From the NCBI RefSeq assembly GCF_002214805.1, contig NZ_CP019914.1, positions 2,480,001-2,544,000 of the forward strand: 64,000 nt of DNA, in the 5' to 3' direction. This document shows positions 54,550 to 63,742 of the stretch, piece by piece. The notes beneath the pieces were generated by a model, which was not told the DNA's origin, searched no databases, and worked only from the letters and a program-made list of their open reading frames with translations. The position numbers were made by a program, and so were the translations under genes. Origin of the DNA: Brachyspira hampsonii (GTDB lineage: Bacteria > Spirochaetota > Brachyspiria > Brachyspirales > Brachyspiraceae). Every line of letters begins with the position of its first letter. Position 1 is the stretch's first letter.

Positions 54550-56403
54550 TTATTCTAACTCTTTGTTTATCTTTATCAATGCACGCTCTATTATATAATG
54601 GTTAAAATCAATGCTGTCTTTCATAGCTTCGTATAGCTTGAATGAGCTTATTATAGATTTATGCATAGTTTCATCTTTAAATTCAAAACCTTCTGTTATA
54701 GTTTTTATAGTTTTCTGCATAGTAATTCCTAGAAATTCGTTAACTTTGCTAATATTAAGTATTTTTATATCTGCCTCATCTAGTTTTGAAATAAGTTTGT
54801 CAACTTTTCTGTGTCTTGAAAGCTCATCATTTATTGTATAGCATAAATTAATTGCCTCTTCAGTGTATGGTTTTAATGATATAATGTCTTTATCTATTTT
54901 TACTAAACCATTTTTTAAACTTTCAAGTATTCTATTTTTATCTTCTATGTTTCTGTCATTTCTATCTATTTGTATATTTATATTATCTAATTTATCAATA
55001 AGCTCTTGAAGAGTGATATTCTCCATAGCTTTTATTATAACGCCTCCCTCTGTGGCATTATAAAATTTTATATTACTATTATTTGCACATTGAGCCTCAT
55101 ACCAATTTCTATACATATCAAATCTTGAATCAGTGAATACAGTTTCACCATAAACATTCTTTTCTTCTCTTAAATTACCTGCAACAAGAACTTTATATAT
55201 TCTGCTGTCATAAGAATCAAGCTTTCCTATCTCAGTAAAGAAATTTTCTTCATGGTAGCTTCCTTTTATATGAGTCTGATGATTAGGAAAAGATAGATCA
55301 AGTCCAACCATTATTATAGGATTAGCACCTATTTTTACAGCAAAATCATAAGCGGCAGTGGAAACGCTTCCCCCCATAGTTATGTCGCCTCTTTTTCCTA
55401 AAGGCTTCATAAAGTATTTAGCTAATGGAAATATTGAATCTATAAAGTATATTGAGCCATTAAATGATTCTATAGCCTCATGGTCAACTGATGACTCAGC
55501 TATTAAGACCGTATCTTCAAAATGAATATTTCTGAAATATTTTGAGTTTTTCTTCTGTGGATCAATAGTTATAACAAAATGAGGAGATATGCCATGCGAT
55601 GATAATGGTTTCATTGCCGTATCAACTGCTATTATAATCGCTTTATTTTTCATCTTTTTTAATTTTCTTATATTTTTTTCAAGTGAAGGTCCAGCTGACA
55701 CTATAACTGCAGGTATATTTTTGTATTTATCAAAAAATCTATTAACACCATAATGAGTAGCAATTTCAACAGCATTGGAAGCTATATTATAAGCCCATAG
55801 TTTATCAAATCTTGAAATTGTATTTATATTTATTATTTTTTTATCAACTACAGAAAGAACTTTGCTTTGATAATGCATAGCTTCTTCAGCAAATAATGAA
55901 GCATAAGACCTTGTAACAAAAAACTTCACTTTTTTTGTTGTAGTTATAGATATAAACTTTTCTATATCTTCATCATCATTTCCGCCTATAAAGAAAGTTA
56001 TTTTATCATCTTCAAGTATTTTGTCTAATTTGAAATTATTTATTAAAGTATTAAAAAAATTTATATCAGGTTCAATTACAGCTACAGAAACATTTAATTT
56101 TCTAACGGCATTGATTAAATAACCTCCGCCCATTCCAAATACAAATACTAAATCCAAATCTTCATCATTTTCAATTTCTTTTATTAAAGTATTAGCTTCT
56201 TTTATAGGATCATAAGCACTATGAAGAAGTATTTGTTTGCCGTTTTTTGTTGCTTTGGCAGAAGGTTTCTGTGATTTTGTTTCTATTACCTGTAGAGTTA
56301 TATCCGATTCTTTAGCATTTTCAAGCATATTAATGAAATCATAAGGATATGCTCTGATATTTTTATTTATTGCTTCTAAATTAATTTTTCTAATTTCACT
56401 CAT
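54550..56403 (-). CDS. DUF115 / Maf-like motility accessory (glycosyltransferase-associated) protein
   Basis: A 617-residue cytoplasmic protein. The N-terminal part has VFVFGMGGGYLINAVRKLNV followed by VIEPD, a Rossmann-like start. The central DUF115/MptE-like domain shows PAVIVSAGPSLEKNIRKLKK, then AVDTAMKPLSSHGISPHFVI and GGSVSTAAYDFAVKIGANPI. Family members in flagellated bacteria (Maf proteins) transfer nonulosonic sugars to flagellin, and DUF115 proteins are common in spirochaetes. Role in flagellin glycosylation is therefore likely but not proven. The C-terminal 150 residues are coiled-coil (RNDRNIEDKNRILESLKNGL). Possibly in one unit with other minus-strand genes nearby. Confidence 0.82.
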   Translation of the reverse strand: MSEIRKINLEAINKNIRAYPYDFINMLENAKESDITLQVIETKSQKPSAKATKNGKQILLHSAYDPIKEANTLIKEIENDEDLDLVFVFGMGGGYLINAVRKLNVSVAVIEPDINFFNTLINNFKLDKILEDDKITFFIGGNDDEDIEKFISITTTKKVKFFVTRSYASLFAEEAMHYQSKVLSVVDKKIININTISRFDKLWAYNIASNAVEIATHYGVNRFFDKYKNIPAVIVSAGPSLEKNIRKLKKMKNKAIIIAVDTAMKPLSSHGISPHFVITIDPQKKNSKYFRNIHFEDTVLIAESSVDHEAIESFNGSIYFIDSIFPLAKYFMKPLGKRGDITMGGSVSTAAYDFAVKIGANPIIMVGLDLSFPNHQTHIKGSYHEENFFTEIGKLDSYDSRIYKVLVAGNLREEKNVYGETVFTDSRFDMYRNWYEAQCANNSNIKFYNATEGGVIIKAMENITLQELIDKLDNINIQIDRNDRNIEDKNRILESLKNGLVKIDKDIISLKPYTEEAINLCYTINDELSRHRKVDKLISKLDEADIKILNISKVNEFLGITMQKTIKTITEGFEFKDETMHKSIISSFKLYEAMKDSIDFNHYIIERALIKINKELE

Positions 56404-56492
56404 AATATATTATAATTAAATTTATATTTTTATTATTTTGTTATCGGAGAATTAAAAAAAGAATTTAATAAAATGGTTTTATTTAAATATTT

Positions 56493-57377
56493 TTAAGATT
56501 TTCTTTCTATTATATAGTTTGCTAATTCTATTAAAATATTTTTAGCTTCACTATCTTTATAAGGCTTTAAATATTCAATGGCTTTTTCTGTTACTTTTTT
56601 AGCCTCTTTTTTAGCACCTTCAAGTCCGAACTGCTTAACATAAGTAAGTTTGCCTTCTTTTTCATCTTTACCCACTGTTTTACCTAAAGTTTCATTATCT
56701 GAAATAACATCAAGTATATCGTCCTGTATCTGAAAAGCTAGCCCCACAGCTTCAGCGTATTTTGTTATGTTTTCTATATCATTGTCATTTTCAGATGATA
56801 TTGCCCCAAGTCTTACAGCTCCTCTAATCATAGCACCTGTCTTTTTTGCATGAAGAATTTTAAGCATATCAAAATTAATTTCTTTCTCTTCATAATATAA
56901 ATCTATAAACTGCCCCATAACCATTCCGTTAATTCCAGCAGCATAGCTTAATTCAAATAAAAGTTTTCTTAAAGTGCTGTCTTTAACATCTGCTTTAGAA
57001 AGTAATTGAAAAGCATGAGTTAAAAGCCCATCGCCTACAAGTATGGCATTAGCCTCACCGTATTTAACATGAGTTGTAGGTTTGCCTCTTCTTAAATCAT
57101 CATTGTCCATAGCAGGTAAATCATCATGAACCAAAGAATATGTATGTATAAGCTCTAATGCTACAGCAGGTATTATTGATTTTTTATAATCGCCTTCAAA
57201 AATCTCGCATGCCAAACAAGTAAGTATAGGTCTCAATCTTTTACCGCCAGCATCCAATGGATATTTAAGCATTTCTATAAAACTATTTTCTAATTCTATA
57301 CTGCTTTTATCAAATACATTATCAATAGTTTTATTAATTTCTTCTAATCTTACATTCATATATTCTTTGAGATTCAT
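56493..57377 (-). CDS. ispA: Polyprenyl synthetase (farnesyl/geranylgeranyl diphosphate synthase type)
   Basis: A 294-residue trans-prenyltransferase that condenses IPP with allylic diphosphates. GGKRLRPILTC (44-54) binds IPP; the first Asp-rich motif is DDLPAMD (85-91) followed by RRGKPTTH; the second is FQIQDDILD (about 217-225). Length and the two-residue insertion in the first motif are typical of bacterial short-chain FPP synthases. The product feeds isoprenoid carrier and quinone synthesis. ispA is used as the likely name; geranylgeranyl product cannot be excluded. Confidence 0.9.
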   Translation of the reverse strand: MNLKEYMNVRLEEINKTIDNVFDKSSIELENSFIEMLKYPLDAGGKRLRPILTCLACEIFEGDYKKSIIPAVALELIHTYSLVHDDLPAMDNDDLRRGKPTTHVKYGEANAILVGDGLLTHAFQLLSKADVKDSTLRKLLFELSYAAGINGMVMGQFIDLYYEEKEINFDMLKILHAKKTGAMIRGAVRLGAISSENDNDIENITKYAEAVGLAFQIQDDILDVISDNETLGKTVGKDEKEGKLTYVKQFGLEGAKKEAKKVTEKAIEYLKPYKDSEAKNILIELANYIIERKS

Positions 57378-57533
57378 AATTCAATCCTGTTTTGATGATT
57401 TTATTTGTTATTAGCTATTATTTAAATAGTATATAATAAGAAGTAAAAATGTAAAGAATAAAAAATAATATAGTTTTAGTTTATTAAATTTAGAAATATT
57501 TACTTTTATTATCCTTTTTGTTATAATTTTTAT

Positions 57534-58445
57534 ATGAAAAATATTAACAGAATGAATGATTACTTTGTACGCTATCTTTTAGGCTCTATTGGAAATGAAG
57601 ATATACTTGAAAATATAGTTAATTGCGTTCTTAGGGATTCATGCTTTCAAGAAGTACATAATTTAGAAATAATTAATCCTCATAATCTACCTGAAAATAT
57701 TAATCTTAAAGAATCTGTTCTTGATATTAAAGCAATTACTAAAGACAATAAGAAAATTATTATAGAAATACAATTATCTGGAAATATAGATTTTGTAAAA
57801 AGAATATTTTATTATATATCAAAAAATATTGTTAGTGAATTAAATGAAAATGAATCCTATGATATTATTAGTCAGGTAATAAGTATTAATTTTGTGAATT
57901 TTAATATGGACTTTTATGATGAAGGTAAGGCACACAGATGTTTTAAGCTTATAGATACTGAAAATCATCAGGTATCATTGGATGTGATGCAAATGCATAT
58001 AATAGAAGTACCAAGATTTATAAAAGTTCTTAATAATTCAAATATAGATGATATCAAGAAAAATAAGATATTATCTTGGATAGAGTTTTTTACAGTTAAG
58101 GATTTAAATAAAAAAGTTAAAGAAAAATTAAAGGAGGTCAATGATATTATGCCTAAAGTAATAGATAAATATGAAAGATTTATATCAAGTGAAAAAGAAA
58201 TGGAAGTTTATAATGCTAGAGATGCTTTTTTATATGGACAAACTTTAATGTTAAAGAGGGAGAGAGAGGAAGGAATAAAAGAGGGTATAGAAAAGGGTAT
58301 AGAAAAGGGTATAGAAAAGGGTATAGAAAAGGGTGAAAAAAATAAAGCTTTAAGTATAGCTAAAAGTCTTAAAAAATCTGGTTTAGATATTAAGTTTATC
58401 AGTAATAATACAGGTTTGAGTATAGAGGAAGTAGAAAAGTTATAA
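57534..58445 (+). CDS. Rpn family recombination-promoting nuclease / PD-(D/E)XK protein
   Basis: A 303-residue protein. MNDYFVRYLLGSIGNEDIL, then VLDIKAITKDNKKIIIEIQL gives the PD-(D/E)xK core (D about 64, E-x-Q about 77-79), followed by RIFYYISKNIVSEL and the HIIEVPRF region of Rpn/transposase-31-like proteins. Near the C-terminus a 12-base unit (GGTATAGAAAAG) is repeated four to five times at 58283-58333, giving the Glu-Lys-Gly-Ile run; such EGIEKG repeats are common in this family. Rpn nucleases stimulate RecA-independent recombination or act in phage defence. Alone between housekeeping genes. Confidence 0.85.
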   Translation: MKNINRMNDYFVRYLLGSIGNEDILENIVNCVLRDSCFQEVHNLEIINPHNLPENINLKESVLDIKAITKDNKKIIIEIQLSGNIDFVKRIFYYISKNIVSELNENESYDIISQVISINFVNFNMDFYDEGKAHRCFKLIDTENHQVSLDVMQMHIIEVPRFIKVLNNSNIDDIKKNKILSWIEFFTVKDLNKKVKEKLKEVNDIMPKVIDKYERFISSEKEMEVYNARDAFLYGQTLMLKREREEGIKEGIEKGIEKGIEKGIEKGEKNKALSIAKSLKKSGLDIKFISNNTGLSIEEVEKL

Positions 58446-58515
58446 CAAAAAATTACTAGTATCTATATAGTTATAGAAAATAGTTTTTATAAAATAAAAA
58501 AATTAAGGAAAAAAT

Positions 58516-59769
58516 ATGAAAATATTAGTTATAGGCTCAGGTGCCAGAGAGCATGCCATTTGCAATAATTTGAGTAAAAATGAAAGAGTATCAAAAATAT
58601 ATTGTGCCTTAGGTAATGCTGGAACAGCCAGAGAAGATAAATGCGAAAATGTCAAAATTTCTGCTATAGATGAAATATTAAATTTCGCTAAAAATGAAAG
58701 TATTGATTTAACTATTGTAGGAAGCGAAGAGATGCTTGTATACGGAATAGCTGATAAGTTTGAAGAAAACGGATTAAAAATATTCGGACCTAATAAACAT
58801 GCTGCTATACTTGAAGGCTCCAAAGTTTATGCTAAAAATTTCATGAAAAAGTATGGTGTAAAAACCGCTGAATATGAAACATTTACAGATTATAATAAAG
58901 CAAGTGAGTATTTAAATAAATGCAGTTATCCTATAGTTATAAAGGCTAGCGGACTTGCTTTAGGCAAAGGCGTTCTGATATGCCAAGATAAAAAAGAGGC
59001 TCAAAATGCCTTAGAAGATATAATGGTAAAAAAAATATTTAAAGAAGCTGGAGATGAAATAGTAATAGAAGAGTTTTTGGAAGGTGTTGAAGCATCTATA
59101 CTTTCAGTAACTGACAGCAATGTTATAATACCTTTTATATCTGCTAAAGATCATAAAAAGATAGGTGATAATGATACTGGAAATAATACAGGAGGAATGG
59201 GAGTTATTGCTCCTAATCCTTATTATACAAAAGAGGTAGAGGAGTTATTTATAAAAGATATATTAGAGCCTACACTCAAAGGAATAAAATCTGAAAAGAT
59301 GTCATTTGCAGGCATAATATTTTTTGGTATTATGATAACAAAAAAAGGGGTATACTTACTTGAATATAATGTAAGAATGGGAGACCCTGAAACTCAGGCT
59401 GTACTTCAGCTTTTAGATACTGACTATTTATCTATTATAGAAGCAGCTATGAAAAAAGATTTATCAAATTTAAATATCAAATGGAAAAACAAACATGCAT
59501 GCTGTGTTGTAATGGCATCGGGCGGATATCCAGCAATCTATAACAAAGGATACAAAATAGAAGGCATTGAAAATATAAAAGGCAAATGTTTTATTGCCGG
59601 TGCAAAAATAGATGAAAATAATAATATTGTTACTGACGGCGGACGCGTTCTTAATGTTGTTAATATAGCAGATACTTTAGAAGAGGCTAGAAAGTTAACT
59701 TACGAAGATATTGAAAAAATAGATTTTAAAGATAAATACTATAGAAAAGATATAGGATTAATAAAATAA
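58516..59769 (+). CDS. purD: Phosphoribosylamine-glycine ligase (GAR synthetase)
   Basis: A 417-residue ATP-grasp enzyme for step two of purine synthesis. It opens with MKILVIGSGAREHAI (the PurD signature), then FGPNKHAAILEGSKVYAKNF, the ATP-grasp core VIKASGLALGKGVLI, HKKIGDNDTGNNTGGMGVIA, and NVRMGDPETQAVLQLLDTDY. Length and all motifs fit a complete enzyme. Ribosome site AAGGAA before the ATG. No other pur gene is adjacent. Convergent with the LRR gene, sharing the terminator at 59811. Confidence 0.98.
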   Translation: MKILVIGSGAREHAICNNLSKNERVSKIYCALGNAGTAREDKCENVKISAIDEILNFAKNESIDLTIVGSEEMLVYGIADKFEENGLKIFGPNKHAAILEGSKVYAKNFMKKYGVKTAEYETFTDYNKASEYLNKCSYPIVIKASGLALGKGVLICQDKKEAQNALEDIMVKKIFKEAGDEIVIEEFLEGVEASILSVTDSNVIIPFISAKDHKKIGDNDTGNNTGGMGVIAPNPYYTKEVEELFIKDILEPTLKGIKSEKMSFAGIIFFGIMITKKGVYLLEYNVRMGDPETQAVLQLLDTDYLSIIEAAMKKDLSNLNIKWKNKHACCVVMASGGYPAIYNKGYKIEGIENIKGKCFIAGAKIDENNNIVTDGGRVLNVVNIADTLEEARKLTYEDIEKIDFKDKYYRKDIGLIK

Positions 59770-59810
59770 ATATATTAAAAAATTAAATTTACTAATATAA
59801 TGAATTTCAT

Positions 59811-59860
59811 AATTTTGGGTCTGTATTAAGAAGTATAATACTTAATATAAACCCAAAATT
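59811..59860. terminator. Bidirectional terminator between purD and the LRR gene
   Basis: Nested hairpin: AATTTTGGGT (59811-59820) with ACCCAAAATT (59851-59860), and inner TATTAAG (59824-59830) with CTTAATA (59841-59847). Confidence 0.82.
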
Positions 59861-59865
59861 TTATA

Positions 59866-60831
59866 TTATTCTCTTACAATATTTACAGATGGATCTAAAT
59901 TTAAAGTAGTTCTCCAAGTCTCATCTAAAGCTTTACTGCTTGATGGTATATATATTGTTTTTAAACTGCATCCTATAAATGCATTATTAGCAATAATCAT
60001 TGATGAAGGATCATCATTTAAGAATCTTACACTTTCCAAATTTCTGTCATAATAAAAAGCATTTTTTTCTATTAATTTTACAGATGCAGGTATAGTTATT
60101 GTATTTAATAAATTACAGCTTTCAAACATACTATCAGATATAGTATATAAATTATTAGGTAATTTTATGTATGTTAAATTATCGCAGTCGTGGAATGCTG
60201 ATTTGCCTATAGAAGTTACAGAATCAGGAATTTCTATACTTTCAAATCTGCATAATGAAAATGCTAACTCATCTATAACATTTAATGAATTAGGTAATTT
60301 CAAAGTTTTTAAATCATAACATCCTACAAATCCCCTTCTGCCTATCTTAGTTAATGTATTAGGAAGATTTATATTTGTTAATCCCGGACAATAAAAAGAA
60401 TATTCACCTATCTCTGTTATTGTGTCTGGAAGTATTATTTTTTTTACTGATTTATTAATGGCATTTGCTCCAAATAAATAATCTTGTATTTTATTGTTAG
60501 GAAAATTTACATATTTTAGAGATACTTCAATTTCTATGTTTTCCAAAGAAATATAATTAAGCATTTGAGTAATTGAACTCCAAATATCATATTTTTTAGT
60601 TGATGTTCCTTTAAATATTAATTTATATTTTCCATTATTGTTATTAGCATATCGTACTAATGCTTCTTCCATATTTTGAGTATTGGCCTCATCTATTTCT
60701 AGCCCGTATTCCAAGTATTCTAAATATTCATTATCAGTAGAATTTATATATGATGCTGGGGTAATACTATTTCTGCATGATAAAAGCAGCGGTATTAATA
60801 GTATTATAGTTAATAATATTATTTTTTTCAT
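59866..60831 (-). CDS. BspA/TpLRR-type leucine-rich repeat lipoprotein
   Basis: A 321-residue lipoprotein. The frame is open 12 codons further upstream, but the signal peptide begins at MKKIILLTIILLIPLL, ending in the lipobox LLLSC, so 60831 is chosen. The N-terminal region (YLEYGLEIDEANTQNMEEAL; YKLIFKGTSTKKYD) is related to the genes at 3262 and 4378, as is the LRR part (LPDTITEIGEYSFY, LPNTLTKIGRRGFV, IPDSVTSIGKSAF). There is no clear ribosome site. Probably exported to the outer surface. Confidence 0.86.
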   Translation of the reverse strand: MKKIILLTIILLIPLLLSCRNSITPASYINSTDNEYLEYLEYGLEIDEANTQNMEEALVRYANNNNGKYKLIFKGTSTKKYDIWSSITQMLNYISLENIEIEVSLKYVNFPNNKIQDYLFGANAINKSVKKIILPDTITEIGEYSFYCPGLTNINLPNTLTKIGRRGFVGCYDLKTLKLPNSLNVIDELAFSLCRFESIEIPDSVTSIGKSAFHDCDNLTYIKLPNNLYTISDSMFESCNLLNTITIPASVKLIEKNAFYYDRNLESVRFLNDDPSSMIIANNAFIGCSLKTIYIPSSSKALDETWRTTLNLDPSVNIVRE

Positions 60832-60913
60832 AATAATATTATAACAATTATTTAGAATTATTGTCAATAAAAATATAATTCTTATTAGAAATTTGTTTTT
60901 TACTTATACAGAA

Positions 60914-61232
60914 TCCCGCCCTTTAGGCTTTTTAAATTTATATGTTATTTTTGTATTATATTTCTTTTTTGTTTACAATTGAAATTACAGCACCCACCCT
61001 AAATTTTATTAAAATTTAGGGTGTATTAACCGCACGCAGAACAGTATTATAAATATAAATGAACTAGTAATAAGAATTTAAATTATGTAATAAATTTTGC
61101 TTACCGTGCGTTGAATATATTAAAAAGTTAATTAAAAATTTGGGCGGGCAGTGCAATTTCTAGTTTTGCTATTAATAAAATAATAATTAAAATTTGATAT
61201 TTAAGCAATAAAGAAAAAGGGTGTGGAAATGT
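60914..61232. repeat. Interspersed palindromic element family B, full symmetrical copy (B6)
   Basis: The most complete copy: left arm CCCGCCCTTTA...CACCCACCCTAAATTTT, central stem CGCACG (61031-61036) and CGTGCG (61105-61110) with an AT-rich 68-base loop, right arm TTGGGCGGGCAG...AAAGGGTGTGGAAATG. The arms are inverted relative to each other, so the 320-base element is roughly palindromic. It fills most of the 690-base gap 60832-61522; the remaining AT-rich 290 bases show nothing recognisable. Confidence 0.75.
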
Positions 61233-61522
61233 AATAAAAATTTATTTAATATCAGCGTATCCAATTTTTCATTAATTAGCTGTGAATTTTATATTTATTT
61301 TGTTATCTGTCAATCTATATTTTAGAATTTTACATATTTTTTAAAAAATTATTAATATTAAGATAATTATAATTTGCGAAGAAATGAATTTTTTAATTTA
61401 TATATTTGCATATCTAATTCTTTTATATACTGCAGGCATATTCTATAACTAGAATAAAAAATATATTTTAATTATAAAATTTTAAAATAAATAAAAATAT
61501 ATGAATAACACTATGATATTTT

Positions 61523-62101
61523 TTATCTTCTATCTAAAGCCTTCATTAAATAAGCTATATTTATACCAAGATTTTTTATAGTTTTTATTCCTTCTTCATC
61601 ATTTTTAACATCTTCAATATCTTTACCAAAAGCAAAAGTCCAATAGCTTGATCCTGCTAAAAACATATCCTGAATAATTAAAAAATGATTCATAGCATCA
61701 ATCGCATTCAAAGCACCGCCTCTCCTTGAAGCACAAACAGAAGCCCCAGCCTTATATTTAAATAAGTTTTTATCCCTATGCATATCAGAAATAACGGATG
61801 CCCTCTCTAAAAATGCCTGAAGATTAGAAGAAATATTTGCACTGTAAACAGGAGATGCTAATATGATACCATCAGCATTCTTCATCTTATCAAAATATTC
61901 CTGAAAATTATCATTTCTATGCACACAGTTAGTTTTTTTAGCACAGCCCCAGCATGCTTTACAAGGTTCTATCACTTGTCTTGCTAATTGTATCATTTCA
62001 GTTTCGATTCCTTCCTTGTTAAGCTCTTCAAATATTATATTTATAAGAATAGCAGTATTTCCGTCTTTTCTCGCACTTCCATTAATAGCTAATACTTTCA
62101 T
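61523..62101 (-). CDS. NADPH-dependent FMN reductase / flavodoxin-fold oxidoreductase
   Basis: A 192-residue protein. MKVLAINGSARKDGNTAILI is the FMN phosphate loop of the flavodoxin fold; CKACWGCAKKTNCVHRNDNF is a four-cysteine insert typical of iron-sulfur flavoprotein relatives, and ADGIILASPVYSANISSNLQ the second FMN contact. It may reduce quinones, metals or nitro compounds; the electron partner is unknown. Same strand as the aldo/keto reductase upstream, about 100 bases apart, so coexpression is possible. Confidence 0.87.
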   Translation of the reverse strand: MKVLAINGSARKDGNTAILINIIFEELNKEGIETEMIQLARQVIEPCKACWGCAKKTNCVHRNDNFQEYFDKMKNADGIILASPVYSANISSNLQAFLERASVISDMHRDKNLFKYKAGASVCASRRGGALNAIDAMNHFLIIQDMFLAGSSYWTFAFGKDIEDVKNDEEGIKTIKNLGINIAYLMKALDRR

Positions 62102-62207
62102 TTTATAAAACCTCTTTTATCTATTATTTATCATAATGTTTAAATACTAATCTTATATAAAAATTAATATTTAAACATTATTTTTTAGTTTTTTATTTAT
62201 TATAAAA

Positions 62208-63158
62208 CTATTTCATATTCTCTTCCCATTCTCTTACTGTTTTTATATTAGTATCATCTGCCAATTTTTCTAAATATTTAATTTCATCTTCTTTTAATTG
62301 AATATTTTCAGCCTCTTTTGCTTCTTCAACTTGATGTACTTTTGTAACTCCAATAATAGGTAAAGTTCCTTTAGATATAGCCCAAGCAATGCTAACTTGT
62401 GCGGGGCTTGCATTATATTTTTTACCCACGGTTTTTAATCCTTCAATCAATATTTCCAATTCTTTTAAGTGAGAATTATAAGCCTTATCTCTTGCAGTAT
62501 CTTTTTTGAATGGATTTGTGCTATTATATTTTCCTGTTAATGCTCCTTGTTCTAAAACCATATAAGAAAAAAATATAATTCCCTTATCTTTAGAATATTT
62601 TAATATGCCAGAGTTTTCAGAAAATCTATCTAATAGACTAAAATGATTTTGAATAGCTGATATTTTTAATCCCTCTTTTTCAAGTATATCTTCAGCTTCT
62701 TTAATTTGTTCTATATTGAAGTTTGAAAGTCCAATACTTTTAATTTGTTTATCTTTAGCTATTGGTATTATATAATTTATCCATTTTTCAAAGTCTAATG
62801 GATTATGAATCCAATAAATATCTATTTTGTCAGTATTAAGACGTTTTTTACTTTCATCAAGCATTTCTTGAATAGGATTATCAGATTTTCCAGCTATTTG
62901 AGGAGTAAATTTTGTTGAGATTATAATATCATCTATATTTGTCAAAGTTTTAATAAAATTACCCAATATACGCTCTGAACTACCTTCTCCATAAACTGTC
63001 GCAGTATCCCATAAATTTAGACCTAATGACATTGCTTTATCAAATACAGGTTTTAATTCTTCTTCAAATAAACTATTTCCAAAAACTTGATCTCCCCCTG
63101 CCAAACCTGATCCCCAAGACCAAGCTCCTAATGCTATTTTAGGCATTTTTATTTCCAT
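62208..63158 (-). CDS. Aldo/keto reductase
   Basis: A 316-residue NADPH-dependent TIM-barrel oxidoreductase. Active-site Asp and Tyr are in LWDTATVYGEGSSERILG (about 50-67), Lys in IISTKFTP, His in YWIHNP. NADPH binding follows in IKSIGLSNFNIEQIKEAEDI and the C-terminal IIGVTKVHQVEEAKEA. It reduces aldehydes or ketones; substrate unknown. Ribosome site AAGGAG before the ATG. Confidence 0.92.
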   Translation of the reverse strand: MEIKMPKIALGAWSWGSGLAGGDQVFGNSLFEEELKPVFDKAMSLGLNLWDTATVYGEGSSERILGNFIKTLTNIDDIIISTKFTPQIAGKSDNPIQEMLDESKKRLNTDKIDIYWIHNPLDFEKWINYIIPIAKDKQIKSIGLSNFNIEQIKEAEDILEKEGLKISAIQNHFSLLDRFSENSGILKYSKDKGIIFFSYMVLEQGALTGKYNSTNPFKKDTARDKAYNSHLKELEILIEGLKTVGKKYNASPAQVSIAWAISKGTLPIIGVTKVHQVEEAKEAENIQLKEDEIKYLEKLADDTNIKTVREWEENMK

Positions 63159-63326
63159 AAAATGAACTCCTTTATAGTTATTAAATTATTTTGGATTATA
63201 AATATTTTTTTTATAATATCAAATATTTAATTGTTATATTTAATTATGCTTAATAGGTATGGAAGTGAGATTATTATATTTATTAATTATTGATATTTTG
63301 TTATAAAAGAAAAGAGTTAAAATAAA

Positions 63327-63353
63327 AAAGCCGCCGTAATTAACAGCAGCTTT
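63327..63353 (-). terminator. Terminator of the rpsR unit
   Basis: AAAGCCGC (63327-63334) pairs with GCAGCTTT (63346-63353) with one mismatch; on the minus strand a T run follows. Confidence 0.65.
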
Positions 63354-63378
63354 CATAATTTTTATATTTCAGTAAAAA

Positions 63379-63708
63379 TTAATATCTAGTTTCATAAGGT
63401 AAAAGTGCTATATTTCTAGCTCTTTTAATAGCTTTAGTAACTAATCTTTGATGTTTAGAGCAAGTACCGTTTAAGCGTTTAGGTATAATTTTACCGCTGT
63501 CTTTAACATATCTTTTTAATAATTTGATATCTTTATAATCTAATACATCAATATTATTTTTGCAGAAATAGCAAACTTTTTTCTTAAAGAATTTTTTTCT
63601 TCCATCTTTTTCATTAGCTTCTTTATTAAAATGAGGCTTTCTTTCACCTTTAGCTTTTACCTCTTCTTCGTTATTATTATTTTCTACATTATTATTTTCT
63701 AAATCCAT
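63379..63708 (-). CDS. rpsR: 30S ribosomal protein S18
   Basis: A 109-residue protein. The S18 core is at the C-terminus: CYFCKNNIDVLDYKDIKLLK, then GKIIPKRLNGTCSKHQRLVT and KAIKRARNIALLPYETRY. The first 40 or so residues are an extra Asn/Glu-rich and Lys-rich extension (MDLENNNVENNNNEEEVKAK), longer than in most bacteria. The two cysteines of CYFC and a third further on fit a zinc-binding form. It lies 34 bases downstream of ssb, the classic rpsF-ssb-rpsR order. Ribosome site AGGAG precedes the ATG. Confidence 0.95.
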   Translation of the reverse strand: MDLENNNVENNNNEEEVKAKGERKPHFNKEANEKDGRKKFFKKKVCYFCKNNIDVLDYKDIKLLKRYVKDSGKIIPKRLNGTCSKHQRLVTKAIKRARNIALLPYETRY

Positions 63709-63742
63709 TGTTTTTCTCCTAAAAAAATTATACTCTTAATTA

